64,000 nucleotides of DNA from JACVRM01 sp963839815. Its GTDB lineage: Bacteria; Actinomycetota; Thermoleophilia; Gaiellales; Gaiellaceae. The number at the start of each line of letters is the position of its first letter. The stretch's first letter is position 1. Position numbers and translations under genes: made by a program. Shown one piece after another: positions 8,270 through 16,584 of the stretch. Below the pieces are notes generated by a model, which was not told where the DNA came from, ran no database searches, and saw only the letters and a program-made list of their open reading frames with translations. The stretch is taken from contig CAWIWF010000006.1 in assembly GCA_963839815.1 (NCBI GenBank), forward strand, positions 682,001 through 746,000, in the 5' to 3' direction.

Positions 8270-10156
8270 ATGCGGTCAGCCGACGGACGCCGCGGCTCGC
8301 GCGTGGCGCCGGCATTCACCACGGCCCTGCTCGTTCTCTGTGTCCTGTTCAGCGGCGGTACAAACCCCGACCGCGTGGCCGCGATCGGTGCGCTGGCGCT
8401 CGCCGGCGCGGCGCTGGCACTCGGCTGGAGGCTTGCCGGCGCGAGCGTGCCGGCGCTCGGCGGGGCCGGGTGGCTCGCGCTCGGGGCGCTCGCGGGGCTG
8501 ACGGTGTGGAGCGGTGCCTCGATCGCCTGGTCGGTCGCGGGTGACCGGTCATGGGACTACCTCAACCTCGGGCTGGTCTACGTCGCATTCGCCGTTGTCG
8601 GAGTGCTCGCGGGGTGTGCGGGCCCCTGGGCGGCGCGCTGGGCGGCCGGTGCGCTTGCGATCGCGCTCGGGGCTGCGGTCTTCTGGGGGCTGCTGGGCAA
8701 GGTCGTCCCCGCTCTGGATCCGGAGGGAGACCGCCGCGGGCGTCTACGCGGCACCCTTGACTACTGGAATGCATTTGCGCTTCTGAGCGCCTGGGGGATC
8801 CTCGCCGGCCTGTGGTTGGCCCGGTCGCCGCGGACGTGGGGTCGGGTCGCCGGCGCCCTCCTCGTCTACGGATCGACGGTGGCCCTGCTGCTCACCTTCT
8901 CCCGCGGGGGGATCGTGGTCGCGCTGGCGGCGGTTGCGCTCTGGGTCGCGGTCGTGCCAGGACGGCTCGAGACCCTGGGCGCGCTCGCCCTCGGGGCGCT
9001 GCCGGGGCTGGCGGTGGCTGCGCTCGCTTTCGCGCTGGACGGTGTCTCGCGCGACGAGCAGCCGCGCGACGTACGCGCGGACGACGGGCTGATCTTCGGC
9101 GCCGGCCTGCTGGTGGGCGCGCTGCTCGTCGGCGCAGCCGTGATCTGGGTCTCGCGGCGCGGGCTGGAGCTGTCGCCTGAGCGACGCCGGCGGTTCGCAC
9201 GAGCGGTGGCGGTTGCCGTGGTCGCGGCTGTGGGGCTCGCGGCCGCGGTGGTAGTCGTCCGCGACGACGGTAGCCAGCCCGGCGTGGGAGCGGGGCCGGA
9301 GCGGCTGCTGCGCGTCGGCTCGAGCGACCGCTGGCAGTGGTGGGGTGAATCGGTCGAGCTCTTCCGCGAGCGGCCGCTGGCGGGCTCGGGCGCGGGCACG
9401 TTCGAGGTGGCGCGGCGGCCGATCCGCGAGACGACCTCGATCGCGACAGAGCCGCACAACCTGGCGCTGCAGTTCCTCTCCGAGCTGGGGGTCGTCGGCT
9501 TCGCCCTGCTCGTGCTGCTGTATGCGGCGGCGGCGGTTGCGGTCGTGCGCGGCGTGCGGCGGCTGGCGGGCGACGAGCGGCTGGCCGGCATGCTGCTGGC
9601 GGTGGCGGTGGCTGCATTCGGGCTGCACGCGCTGATCGAGTTCGACTGGGACTTTGTCGCGCTGACGGGGCCGGCGGTGCTGTTCGTGGGGCTGCTGGCT
9701 GCGGTGGCGCGGCCCGTTGTGGAGCGGCGGCGGGCGTGGCTGCCGGCGGTGGCAGCGGCAGGTGTGGGCGTCGCCGCGCTGCTCTCCCTGGGGACGCCGT
9801 GGGCGGCGCGCGAGCGGCTCGAGGACTCGCAGCGGGCGCTGCCCGGCTCACCGGCGCGCGCAGCCGCGGCGGCCGAGGACGCACATGAGCTGAACCCGCT
9901 CTCGGCCGAGGCGCTGCTCGCCTGGGCGTTCGCCGAGGAGCTGCGAGGCGATTTCGAGCGGGCGGGGGAGCTCTATGCCGAGGCGACGGAGCTACAGCCC
10001 GAGAACCCAGCCGTGTGGCGGCGCCGCGGCGCCTTCGAGATCGACACGCTTGCCGACGAGGAGGCGGCTCTCGTCTCGCTCACGCGCGCGGGCGAGCTGG
10101 ATCCGCTCGACCCGCTGACCCGGACCCTGCTGGAGCGGGTCAGCGTCCCAGGATGA
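8270..10156 (+). CDS. O-antigen ligase/polymerase (Wzy_C) family membrane protein with TPR tail
   Basis: The 628-residue protein has roughly 12 transmembrane helices. The family motifs are LTFSRGG in the middle and EPHNLALQFLSELG in the large outer loop, as in WaaL/Wzy-type enzymes that join or polymerise lipid-linked glycans on the outer face of the membrane. The last 120 residues are soluble and contain tetratricopeptide-like helices (AEALLAWAFAEELRGDFERAGELYAEA, written here only in part of its extent: residues near 545-590). In this cell type the substrate is likely a cell-wall or capsule polymer. Its 3' end overlaps the convergent LytR-C gene by 17 bases. The ATG at 8270 has only a weak ribosome site. 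Confidence 0.85.
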   Translation: MRSADGRRGSRVAPAFTTALLVLCVLFSGGTNPDRVAAIGALALAGAALALGWRLAGASVPALGGAGWLALGALAGLTVWSGASIAWSVAGDRSWDYLNLGLVYVAFAVVGVLAGCAGPWAARWAAGALAIALGAAVFWGLLGKVVPALDPEGDRRGRLRGTLDYWNAFALLSAWGILAGLWLARSPRTWGRVAGALLVYGSTVALLLTFSRGGIVVALAAVALWVAVVPGRLETLGALALGALPGLAVAALAFALDGVSRDEQPRDVRADDGLIFGAGLLVGALLVGAAVIWVSRRGLELSPERRRRFARAVAVAVVAAVGLAAAVVVVRDDGSQPGVGAGPERLLRVGSSDRWQWWGESVELFRERPLAGSGAGTFEVARRPIRETTSIATEPHNLALQFLSELGVVGFALLVLLYAAAAVAVVRGVRRLAGDERLAGMLLAVAVAAFGLHALIEFDWDFVALTGPAVLFVGLLAAVARPVVERRRAWLPAVAAAGVGVAALLSLGTPWAARERLEDSQRALPGSPARAAAAAEDAHELNPLSAEALLAWAFAEELRGDFERAGELYAEATELQPENPAVWRRRGAFEIDTLADEEAALVSLTRAGELDPLDPLTRTLLERVSVPG

Positions 10157-10628
10157 CGGCGACGTGCGCGCCGCGCAGCGTCTTGCGGCTCATCCCGTCG
10201 AGCGGGCCCACAAGCGTGATGCCGAGCTCCTTGGCGAGCCGTCTCGCCTCGCGGTCGCGGCCGGCGAGGTAGAGCACGGTGCTGCGCCCGTGGTCGAGCC
10301 GGGTGGCGTTGCCGACCCCTGCGACCCGGTAGCGGAGCGAGCGCACGACGTCGGCCTGAGCCGAGGCGGCGCCGGTGCGGCCGTTGCCGTTGAGGATCAG
10401 CACCTGCGTCTTCGCGCGCGGGAGGACGGTTGCGGGCTTCGGTTTCCCGGTCGTCGCGGCGACGCGGGTGGCGGCGCTCCGGCTCGCGCCGTCCTCACGG
10501 GTCAGGAGCGTGACAGCGAGCGCGACGACCAGCGTCAGCTCGACGACGGCGATGCCGGCGGCGACGAGGGTCGCCCGCCGCCAGGGAGCGATCAGCGCTT
10601 CGGCCGGTGAGAGGGAGGTCTCCACCAT
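10140..10628 (-). CDS. LytR C-terminal-domain protein
   Basis: The 162-residue protein starts at ATG 10628; a TTG at 10643 is an alternative. It has a short cytosolic N-terminus, one transmembrane helix (about residues 22-45), a linker, then a LytR_C domain beginning VLILNGNGRTGAA and ending in GAHVAVILG. This domain accompanies LytR-CpsA-Psr cell-wall glycopolymer transferases; here it stands alone without the catalytic LCP domain. Its convergence with the O-antigen ligase gene supports a cell-envelope role. Confidence 0.82.
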   Translation of the reverse strand: MVETSLSPAEALIAPWRRATLVAAGIAVVELTLVVALAVTLLTREDGASRSAATRVAATTGKPKPATVLPRAKTQVLILNGNGRTGAASAQADVVRSLRYRVAGVGNATRLDHGRSTVLYLAGRDREARRLAKELGITLVGPLDGMSRKTLRGAHVAVILGR

Positions 10629-10653
10629 CGCCGGGGTTCGCAATGCGCCGGCC

Positions 10654-10773
10654 GGCTCCTCCCTCGATCGAGGGAGGAGCCCCCGTCGCGGGGTCAGACC
10701 CCGCTACCACACCGAGGCGCACGTGTGCGTGCCGACTCTGTGGCGACTCGCCCCCGGCGGGGTCAGACCCCGC
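10654..10773. repeat. Intergenic palindromes: one 28-bp plus two copies of a 17-bp element
   Basis: The 295-bp gap between LytR-C and the epimerase holds no gene. Bases 10654-10681 are a perfect 28-bp palindrome with centre CGATCG. Two identical 17-bp hairpins, GCGGGGTCAGACCCCGC, follow at 10688-10704 and 10757-10773 with a 69-bp period. The sequence after each copy is also related, for example CCGCTA then an AC/AG-rich segment and CGAG. This looks like a REP-type intergenic repeat whose core recurs in variant form at 16.1 kb. The elements may act as terminators for the LytR-C side or be mobile non-coding repeats. Confidence 0.7.
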
Positions 10774-10923
10774 TAGCAGAGCCGAGGTCGCAGAACCGTG
10801 CCGAGAGTGTGTCGAGTCTGTGCCGAGCTTCCCGTGGTCGGGGCCCAGGAACGCCCAGCGATCGCTCCCCTCGCTGGGCCACGTCCGCCGGGACCAGCAC
10901 CGACGACACGGGCGTCTGCGGCG

Positions 10924-11820
10924 CTACCCGCCGGCCCAGGTGTCGGCCAACCCGTCCACCAGCTTGCGCTGCGGGCGCCAGCCGAGCTCCCGCTCGGTGT
11001 GCGAGACATCGAGCACGCTGCGGAGCAGGTCACCCGGGCGGGGCGCCGCGTACGCGGCCTCCGCCGCGATGCCGGCCACCTCCAGGCAGGCGGCGAAGAG
11101 CTCGTTGACCGACGTCTCGCGGCCGGTGCCGACGTTGAAGACGCCGCCGTCGTGCCCGGTCGCAGCGAGCATGGCGGCGACCACGTCCGACACGTGGACG
11201 AAGTCGCGGGTCTGCTCGCCGTCGCCGAAGATCGTCACTCCCTGGCCGGCGCGCAGGCGCTCCATGAAGATTGCGACGACGCCGCCCTCGAGCTTTGGGA
11301 GCTGCCGCGGCCCGTAGACGTTCGCGAAGCGGAGCGTCACGTGGCGCGTCCCATGCAACCGGTTCCAGGTGGCCAGGTACTGCTCGCCGGCGAGCTTCGA
11401 GGTCCCGTACGGGGAGAGCGGGACGAGCTCGTCGCCCTCCCGGGCCGGCCGCTCGCACTCGCCGTAGATCGCGCCGCCCGTCGAGGAGAAGATCACCTGC
11501 GTCCCCTGCGTTCGCGCCGCCTCGAGGACGCGCAGAGCGCCGAGCACGTTCACCTCGGCGTCGTAGACCGGCCGCTCGACCGATGTGCCGACGTCGGCCT
11601 GGGCGGCCAGGTGGAAGCAGACGTCGGGCCCGACCGAGGCGAAGACGCCGTCCAGCTCCTCTCGGATGTCCCGCTCGACGAGCTCGACGCCGCTCGCCAG
11701 GTTGGCGGCGCTGCCCGTGGAGAGGTTGTCCACAGCTACGACCTCGTCCCCGCGGCCGACGAGCGCATCGACGACGTGCGAGCCGATAAAGCCCGCCCCG
11801 CCCGTGACGACCGCTCTCAC
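10924..11820 (-). CDS. NAD-dependent nucleotide-sugar epimerase/dehydratase
   Basis: The 298-residue short-chain dehydrogenase/reductase has the Rossmann motif GGAGFIGSH at residues 7-15. An SSTGGAIYGE segment supplies the catalytic Ser/Thr, and YGTSK is the YxxxK pair. Family members interconvert or dehydrate NDP-sugars; UDP-glucose 4-epimerase is the nearest well-known relative, but the exact sugar is not predictable. The start is GTG at 11820, which overlaps the stop of the upstream methyltransferase by four bases, so the two are co-transcribed and probably modify a cell-surface glycan. Confidence 0.88.
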   Translation of the reverse strand: MRAVVTGGAGFIGSHVVDALVGRGDEVVAVDNLSTGSAANLASGVELVERDIREELDGVFASVGPDVCFHLAAQADVGTSVERPVYDAEVNVLGALRVLEAARTQGTQVIFSSTGGAIYGECERPAREGDELVPLSPYGTSKLAGEQYLATWNRLHGTRHVTLRFANVYGPRQLPKLEGGVVAIFMERLRAGQGVTIFGDGEQTRDFVHVSDVVAAMLAATGHDGGVFNVGTGRETSVNELFAACLEVAGIAAEAAYAAPRPGDLLRSVLDVSHTERELGWRPQRKLVDGLADTWAGG

Positions 11821-12605
11821 GCCGCCCTCGCCCGCAGCCAGGTGTCGGCCCAGAACGGTGCCAGCGCGCGCAGGACGAGCGGCCCCCCGAGGTGCCGGGC
11901 GACGTCCCGCGGTGAGTTGCCGTAGGCGGCGTGGCGAGCGCGGTGGAGGCGCTCGAGGTCGGCGAAGCCTGCGTCACGGAGCAGCCGCTTGAGCCGCCTG
12001 GGCGTGTAACCAGCCTCCGTCACGCCGTGCTCCCCGGCCGCGCGGCGGCCGCCGAAGCGGTGCATCCAGTTCGGCTCGGAGAGCAGCAGCCGGCCGCCCG
12101 GGTGCAGCGCCTTCCGCGCTGTCCGTAGGACGAGCTCGGGTCGGGCGCTGTGGTGCAAGGCGTCGTAGAGCAGGCAGGCGTCGTGGCGCTCGCTGGGCTC
12201 GAGCGACTCCATGTCCGCCACGTCGTAGCGGATGTCGAGGCCCTCGCGGGCCGCCTGCTCGCGCGCGATCTCGATCATCCCCGGGGAGATGTCGTACCCG
12301 CTGACCCGGACGCCCTGTCGTGCGAGCAGCCGCCCGAGCCAGCCGGAGCCGCACCCGAGCTCGCAGAGCGACGTGCCGGCATGGAGGTCGAGCAGCTCGA
12401 TGACGACGGCAGCGTCGGCCAGCAACCGGGCCACCTCGTGCGGGTGATTTCGGAACGGCTTCGAGCGCAGCCAGTCGCGGCCGGCGCAGTCGAGGGTCTC
12501 CGGATAGGCGCGCTCGGCGTCCTTCGTGCCCACGTCGCGAGGGTAGTGGCTGCCACTCCCGAGCCGGCGGCGCTGGCGCTGACGGCGACCCTTGTGCATC
12601 CGCAC
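11817..12605 (-). CDS. Class I SAM-dependent methyltransferase
   Basis: The 262-residue protein has motif I LCELGCGSGWLGRLL, an acidic GYDIS loop, DVADMESL and LLYDALHH, the standard order for a small-molecule or glycan methyltransferase. The N-terminus before AERAYPETLD is very basic and probably not folded. The true start may be an internal GTG at 12533 instead of 12605; neither has a good ribosome site. It is the first gene of a two-gene operon with the epimerase, which points to sugar or lipid-linked glycan modification. The substrate is unknown. Confidence 0.85.
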   Translation of the reverse strand: MRMHKGRRQRQRRRLGSGSHYPRDVGTKDAERAYPETLDCAGRDWLRSKPFRNHPHEVARLLADAAVVIELLDLHAGTSLCELGCGSGWLGRLLARQGVRVSGYDISPGMIEIAREQAAREGLDIRYDVADMESLEPSERHDACLLYDALHHSARPELVLRTARKALHPGGRLLLSEPNWMHRFGGRRAAGEHGVTEAGYTPRRLKRLLRDAGFADLERLHRARHAAYGNSPRDVARHLGGPLVLRALAPFWADTWLRARAA

Positions 12606-12682
12606 CAGAACCGGAGTAGGTTCAGAGTGATCGGCGCGGCACGGGGAAAGCCGCGCCGAGAAATTGAAGGGACGGAGGGATC

Positions 12683-13411
12683 ATGCAGAGGACTCGCAGG
12701 CACGGCGCTCTCGGCGTCGCCCTGGTCGCGCTCACCGTGTCACTCGGCGGCGAGGCGATCGCAGGCACCGTCGCCACGGTCGCCAAGAAGATCACGGGCG
12801 CGCAGATCGCGGGCAACGCGATCACCGGCACACACGTCAGGAACAACTCGCTCGGGAGCGCCGACGTCGCGGGCCTGAAGCTCGTCGACTTCCGGGCTTC
12901 CGAGCGCGCGAAGCTGCGCGGGCCCGCGGGTCCCGCAGGGGCAGCGGGAGCTGCCGGCGCGGCCGGTCCTCAGGGGCCGGCAGGACCGCAGGGAGCGACG
13001 GGGCCGCAGGGTCCTGCGGGGCCAACCGCATCCGCGTTCGCGTCGTCGGACACCAACTCGAGCATCGTCTCCGGTGTCAACAACGTCCTCTCGGCCACGA
13101 TCACGACAACCGTGCCGAGCCGGCTCCTCGTCTCGTCGAACATCGAGGTCGACGCCGACGGAGGCAACAACGACGATGCGTTCTGCTACCTCAACAAGGG
13201 GGCAACCGGCGCCGGCGCCGACGACATCTCGCAGCGTGTCACGGTGGACATTCCGGACACGAATCTCGATCGCGGGAACATCGCCAACCACGGCGCCCTG
13301 GAGGTTCCGGTTGGAACGCACACGATCAGCGTCTTCTGCGGGGTCAACGTGGGCGGGCAGGTCATCCAGTTCGACTCGGGCGACATGCACATCATCGCCG
13401 TGGCGACGTAG
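12683..13411 (+). CDS. Secreted protein with short collagen-like (GXY) repeat
   Basis: The 242-residue protein has a signal peptide (residues 1-28) and a helical region (TGAQIAGNAITGTHVRNNSL). About 13 Gly-X-Y triplets (GPAGPAGAAG...GPQGPAGPT) follow around residues 80-118, and then a C-terminal beta-rich domain with two cysteines. Bacterial collagen-like segments trimerise stalk proteins at the surface, and the C-terminal domain is probably a TNF/C1q-like or adhesive head, though this is only a structural guess. GGACGGAGGG supports the ATG at 12683. It ends at a shared hairpin with the convergent RTX gene. Confidence 0.82.
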   Translation: MQRTRRHGALGVALVALTVSLGGEAIAGTVATVAKKITGAQIAGNAITGTHVRNNSLGSADVAGLKLVDFRASERAKLRGPAGPAGAAGAAGAAGPQGPAGPQGATGPQGPAGPTASAFASSDTNSSIVSGVNNVLSATITTTVPSRLLVSSNIEVDADGGNNDDAFCYLNKGATGAGADDISQRVTVDIPDTNLDRGNIANHGALEVPVGTHTISVFCGVNVGGQVIQFDSGDMHIIAVAT

Positions 13412-13428
13412 TCACCCGGCGAACCGAG

Positions 13429-13464
13429 CGGCGGGGGCGCTCCCGAACTGGAGCACCCCCGCCG
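13429..13464. terminator. Bidirectional terminator
   Basis: A 15-bp stem with one mismatch (13429-13443 with 13450-13464, loop CGAACT) lies midway in the 58-bp gap between convergent genes, so it probably terminates both. Confidence 0.75.
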
Positions 13465-13469
13465 TGGCG

Positions 13470-14189
13470 TCAGCCTTCGATCTGGTTCGTGACCTCGCAC
13501 CCCTCGGCCACGTCGAAGCCCTGCTGGCCGTTGCAGACGTCGTGCGTGTTCGGCGGATCGCCGAAGAAGGCGTCGCCGAACAGGGTGTCGTCTCCCTTGC
13601 CGCCGAGCAGCGTGTCGTTGCCGAGCGTGCCGACCACGAAGTCGTCGCCGTCGCCCCCGTTGACGACGTCGTGCGCCGGGCCGCCGAAGAGCTCGTCGTC
13701 ACCTGCTCCGCCCTGCACCGTGTCGTTGTCCATCATCCCGGTGGCGAAGTCGTTCCCGTCTCCACCCCGCAGGACGTCGTGCCCTGCCTCGCCGGCGATG
13801 CCGTCGTCTCCGGTGCCGCCGTCGATCACGTCGTTGCCACCCGGGACATCCATCCCGCCGGCCAGACCGAGCCGAAACGCCTCGCCCGAGTCGCCGTAGA
13901 TGAAGTCGCCCCCCGCACCGCCGTCGATGCGGTCGTCGCCGAGGCCGCCGCAGATGAGGTCGTCGCCGCCCCCGCCCTCGACGCGGTCGTTGCCGCCGCG
14001 GGCGTCGATGATGTCGTCCCCGGGCGTGCCGGTGAGCGAATCGTTGCCCGGCGTCCCGATGATCGTCGCCGGAACGCGGTCGAACGGCGGCTCGGGCAGC
14101 ACGCAGGTGCCGTCGTCTTGTGCAGCTCCGATCGTCGCCGCGGCCAGGGCGAACAGGCCGGCAGCGCAGATCACGAGAGCTTTCCGCAT
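13470..14189 (-). CDS. Secreted RTX-type calcium-binding repeat protein
   Basis: The 239-residue protein starts at ATG 14189 behind a GGGGGA ribosome site. It has a signal peptide (residues 1-22) and then about a dozen nonapeptides of the GGxGxDxhx type (for example GGNDRVEGG, GGLGDDRIDGG, GGAGDDELFGG). These fold into a Ca-binding beta-roll outside the cell. A short Cys-containing tail follows. There is no catalytic domain, so a structural or adhesive surface role is most likely. A second, smaller member of the same kind lies at 16585. Confidence 0.88.
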   Translation of the reverse strand: MRKALVICAAGLFALAAATIGAAQDDGTCVLPEPPFDRVPATIIGTPGNDSLTGTPGDDIIDARGGNDRVEGGGGDDLICGGLGDDRIDGGAGGDFIYGDSGEAFRLGLAGGMDVPGGNDVIDGGTGDDGIAGEAGHDVLRGGDGNDFATGMMDNDTVQGGAGDDELFGGPAHDVVNGGDGDDFVVGTLGNDTLLGGKGDDTLFGDAFFGDPPNTHDVCNGQQGFDVAEGCEVTNQIEG

Positions 14190-14362
14190 GGTTCCCCCTT
14201 TTCCAGAGAGCTCTGCCTCGCGCGACACTACGCCTGTCGAGCGGGCCGCGCAGGCCCTCCCCGTCCGAGGCGGCGCTTGTAACAGACTGTTGCAAGCTCG
14301 AGGCGGCGCTCGACCCGCGTGAGCCCGTCGGCCGGTTGCCGGGACTCGTAGAGTTGCACCGG

Positions 14363-14959
14363 ATGTTCGTGAGCTTCGAGGGCGTCGACGGGTCGGGAAA
14401 GAGCACCCAGGCCCGGCTCCTCGCCGAGCATCTTCAGGCGGGCGGGCGCGAGGTCGTCCTGACGCGCGAGCCGGGGGGCACGCCGCTCGGCGAGGCGATC
14501 CGCGGGCTGCTTCTCGCCGGTGAGGCGATGGCGCCCTGGGCGGAGGCGGCGCTGTTCGCCGCCGCGCGCGCCGAGCTCGTCGAGCAGGTGATCGCGCCTG
14601 CGCTCGACCGCGGCGCCTCCGTCGTCTGCGATCGCTACGTCGACTCGTCGCTCGCCTACCAGGGGATCGCCCGCGAGCTCGGCGTCGACGAGGTGCTCGA
14701 GCTCAACCGGCCGGCGATCGGGGGACTGCTCCCCGACCGCACGTTCGTGCTGCTCCTCGACGCCGACGAGTCGGAGCGGCGCGTCGGCGGCGATCCCGAC
14801 CGGATCGAGCGCGAGGGTGTGGACTTCCGCGCCCGCGTCGCCGCCGCCTACAGGGAGCTCGCCGACCGTTTCCCCGAGCGGATCGTCCCGCTCGACGGGA
14901 CCCAGACGGTCGAGGAGATCGCGCAGGCCGTCCGCGCCGACCTCGAGGCCTATGTCTGA
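14363..14959 (+). CDS. tmk: Thymidylate kinase
   Basis: The 198-residue enzyme phosphorylates dTMP to dTDP. The P-loop EGVDGSGKST is at residues 6-15. REPGGTPLGEAIR and DRYVDSSLAYQG (the DRY motif) follow, with a lid region rich in Arg near residue 140. The length matches the family. I chose ATG 14363 because the longer in-frame extension upstream is not conserved in character. The last eight bases overlap the start of holB, the usual tmk-holB pairing in bacteria. Confidence 0.95.
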   Translation: MFVSFEGVDGSGKSTQARLLAEHLQAGGREVVLTREPGGTPLGEAIRGLLLAGEAMAPWAEAALFAAARAELVEQVIAPALDRGASVVCDRYVDSSLAYQGIARELGVDEVLELNRPAIGGLLPDRTFVLLLDADESERRVGGDPDRIEREGVDFRARVAAAYRELADRFPERIVPLDGTQTVEEIAQAVRADLEAYV

Positions 14960-16047
14960 GCTCCTCGACGCCGCCGTCCCGGAGCAGGCCGAGGCCAAGC
15001 GGCTGCTCGGAGCTGCGCTGGAGGGCGACCCCGCCCACGCATACCTCTTCCACGGGCCGCCCGGTGTCGGGAAGCGGCTGCTCGCGCTCGCGTTCGGGGC
15101 GGCGCTGCTCGGGGGCGATCCGAGCCGGGCGCTCCGGCGGGCGCACCCCGACCTCTACGTGCTCGAGGCGCTCGGCGACCAGATCCGCATCGACCCGATC
15201 CGCGAGCTGCGCCGCGACCTGCACATGCGCCCCTTCGAGGCCGACCGCCGCGTCTACCTGATCTTCTCGGCCGAGCTGATGAACGAGGACGCCGCCGACG
15301 CACTGCTCGAAGGACCTCGAGGAGCCGCCCGCATACGCGACGATCGTGCTGATCGCCGACGAGCTCGGGCCGCTGCCGGAGACGATCCGCTCGCGCTGCC
15401 AGCTCGTCCCTTTCCGCCGGCTGTCGGAGCGGGCGGTGCGGGCCGAGGTCGAGCGCCGGGCCCCCGGGCTCGGCGAGGAGGGAGTGCGCGCGGTCGCGCG
15501 GCTCGCGGCCGGGCGGCTCGACAGGGTGGGGAGGTTGCTCGATCCGGCGGCGGCCGGGCGCCGCGACGCCCTGCTCGACACCGCGCGCGCCGTCTATCTC
15601 GATCCGGCGTTCGACCCGGCCGCGGCTGCGGCGGTCGTGCTCGCGGGAGCGAAGGAGCGGGCCACCCAGGCACGAGCCGAGGCCGAGGAGCAGCTCGAGG
15701 GGCTCGAGGTGCCACAGCGCGAGCTCGAGCAGCGGCTGCGCCGGGCGGCCCGCGGCGCCGAGCGGGAGCAGCTCCTGCTCGCACTCGAGGAGCTCGCCTC
15801 CTGGTATCGCGACCTGCTCGTCGTCGGCTTCGGCGCCGCGGGCGTGGCCGTGCACGCCGACCGTCTGGCGCTGCTCGAGGAGGACGCGACCGAGGAGCGC
15901 CGCGCCGGCGCCGAACTGGCCGCTGACCTCATCCGCGAGCGCTGGCGCGTGCTCGAGGAGCTGAACCTGCAGGCGCCGCTGGCCCTGGAAGCGCTGTTCG
16001 TCGAGCTCCGCCGTGCCCTGGGCGCCACCGTCCCGCTGGCCGCGTAG
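14952..16047 (+). CDS. holB: DNA polymerase III delta' subunit, frameshifted at 15309
   Basis: This clamp-loader subunit starts at ATG 14952 inside the end of tmk. The first part reads HAYLFHGPPGVGKRLLALAF (P-loop) and MNEDAADALL. It then runs into an unconserved frame at GAAGGACCTCGAGG. Removing one G near 15309 restores KDLEEPPAYATIVLIADE and a continuous delta' sequence to the stop at 16047 (about 364 residues). The restored part includes the SRC sensor-1 segment (TIRSRCQ) and the helical collar. The zinc-module cysteines of the E. coli protein are absent. holB is normally essential, so a base-calling error is more likely than a true mutation. Confidence 0.85.
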
Positions 16048-16123
16048 CGCGTGCGCTGCCCCGGGCCTGTCCCCAGCGGGACCGACCGCCTCTCGGTGGA
16101 CGCGCAGCGCCGCAGGCGAACGA

Positions 16124-16153
16124 CGGGTCAGTCCCCAGCTGGGGACTGACCCG
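16124..16153. repeat. 30-bp perfect palindrome, intergenic
   Basis: The element is a perfect 30-bp palindrome with centre CAGCTG; each arm reads CGGGTCAGTCCCCAG. A degenerate relative occupies about 16190-16217 (GGGTCAGTCC then GGGGACAGACCC) and a partial one is near 16070 (CTGTCCCCAGCGGGAC). It sits 77 bp after holB and could be its terminator. Its GGGTCAG core is shared with the 10.7-kb hairpins. Confidence 0.75.
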
Positions 16154-16250
16154 GGTGTGGTGGGCCGCAGCGCCGAGCACGGCGAACGGCGGGTCAGTCC
16201 CCCCGGGGACAGACCCTGGCCTTTCACCGCCCGGAGGGCGGCTCTGCCGC

Positions 16251-16476
16251 CCGCAGGCACAGCGCGGCCCCGGCGCGTCTGACTGACGAGGGGGCGCACG
16301 GGGGAGACCGGGTTTCCCCCGTGAAGGGAGCTCGCGGCGCCGCAGGCGCCGCGGCGAGCGGCACCGCAGGCACAGCGCGGCCCCGGCGCGTCTGACCAAC
16401 GAGGGGGTCCACGGGGAACCGGGTTTCCCCCGTGAAGTGAGCCCGCGGCGCCGCAGGCGTCGCGCGAGCGGCCGCG
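16251..16476. repeat. Tandem 113-bp repeat, two units, also found inverted at 56.5 kb
   Basis: Two direct units start at CCGCAGGCAC (16251 and 16364), a 113-bp period. Each unit contains GCGCGGCCCCGGCGCGTCTGA, then a GAC(T/C) AACGAGGGGG-like segment, then a hairpin CACGGGG...GGTTTCCCCCGTG and a GCGGCGCCGCAGGCG end. A third copy of the central 65 bp lies in reverse orientation at 56551-56615. No open frame is convincing. The 537 bp from 16048 to 16584 therefore hold only repeats and the promoter of the RTX gene. Confidence 0.75.
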
Positions 16477-16584
16477 GCGAGCGCTTTACAAATCGGCGAA
16501 GAATGTTGACGGGCCGCTGACGGCTGCTTCACGGGAGCTGGAAACACTCCGACCGTGAGGACCATCCCGAAAGGAGCAACCGGA

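Noticed and set aside
7110..8501. Long plus-strand frame of 463 codons
   Set aside because: It crosses the minus-strand surface-protein gene and the start of the O-antigen ligase gene, has no ribosome site, and the translation is Arg/Gly/Ala-rich shadow sequence.
15300..15320. Programmed ribosomal frameshift in holB
   Set aside because: No slippery heptamer and no downstream stimulatory hairpin are apparent; an inserted base is simpler.
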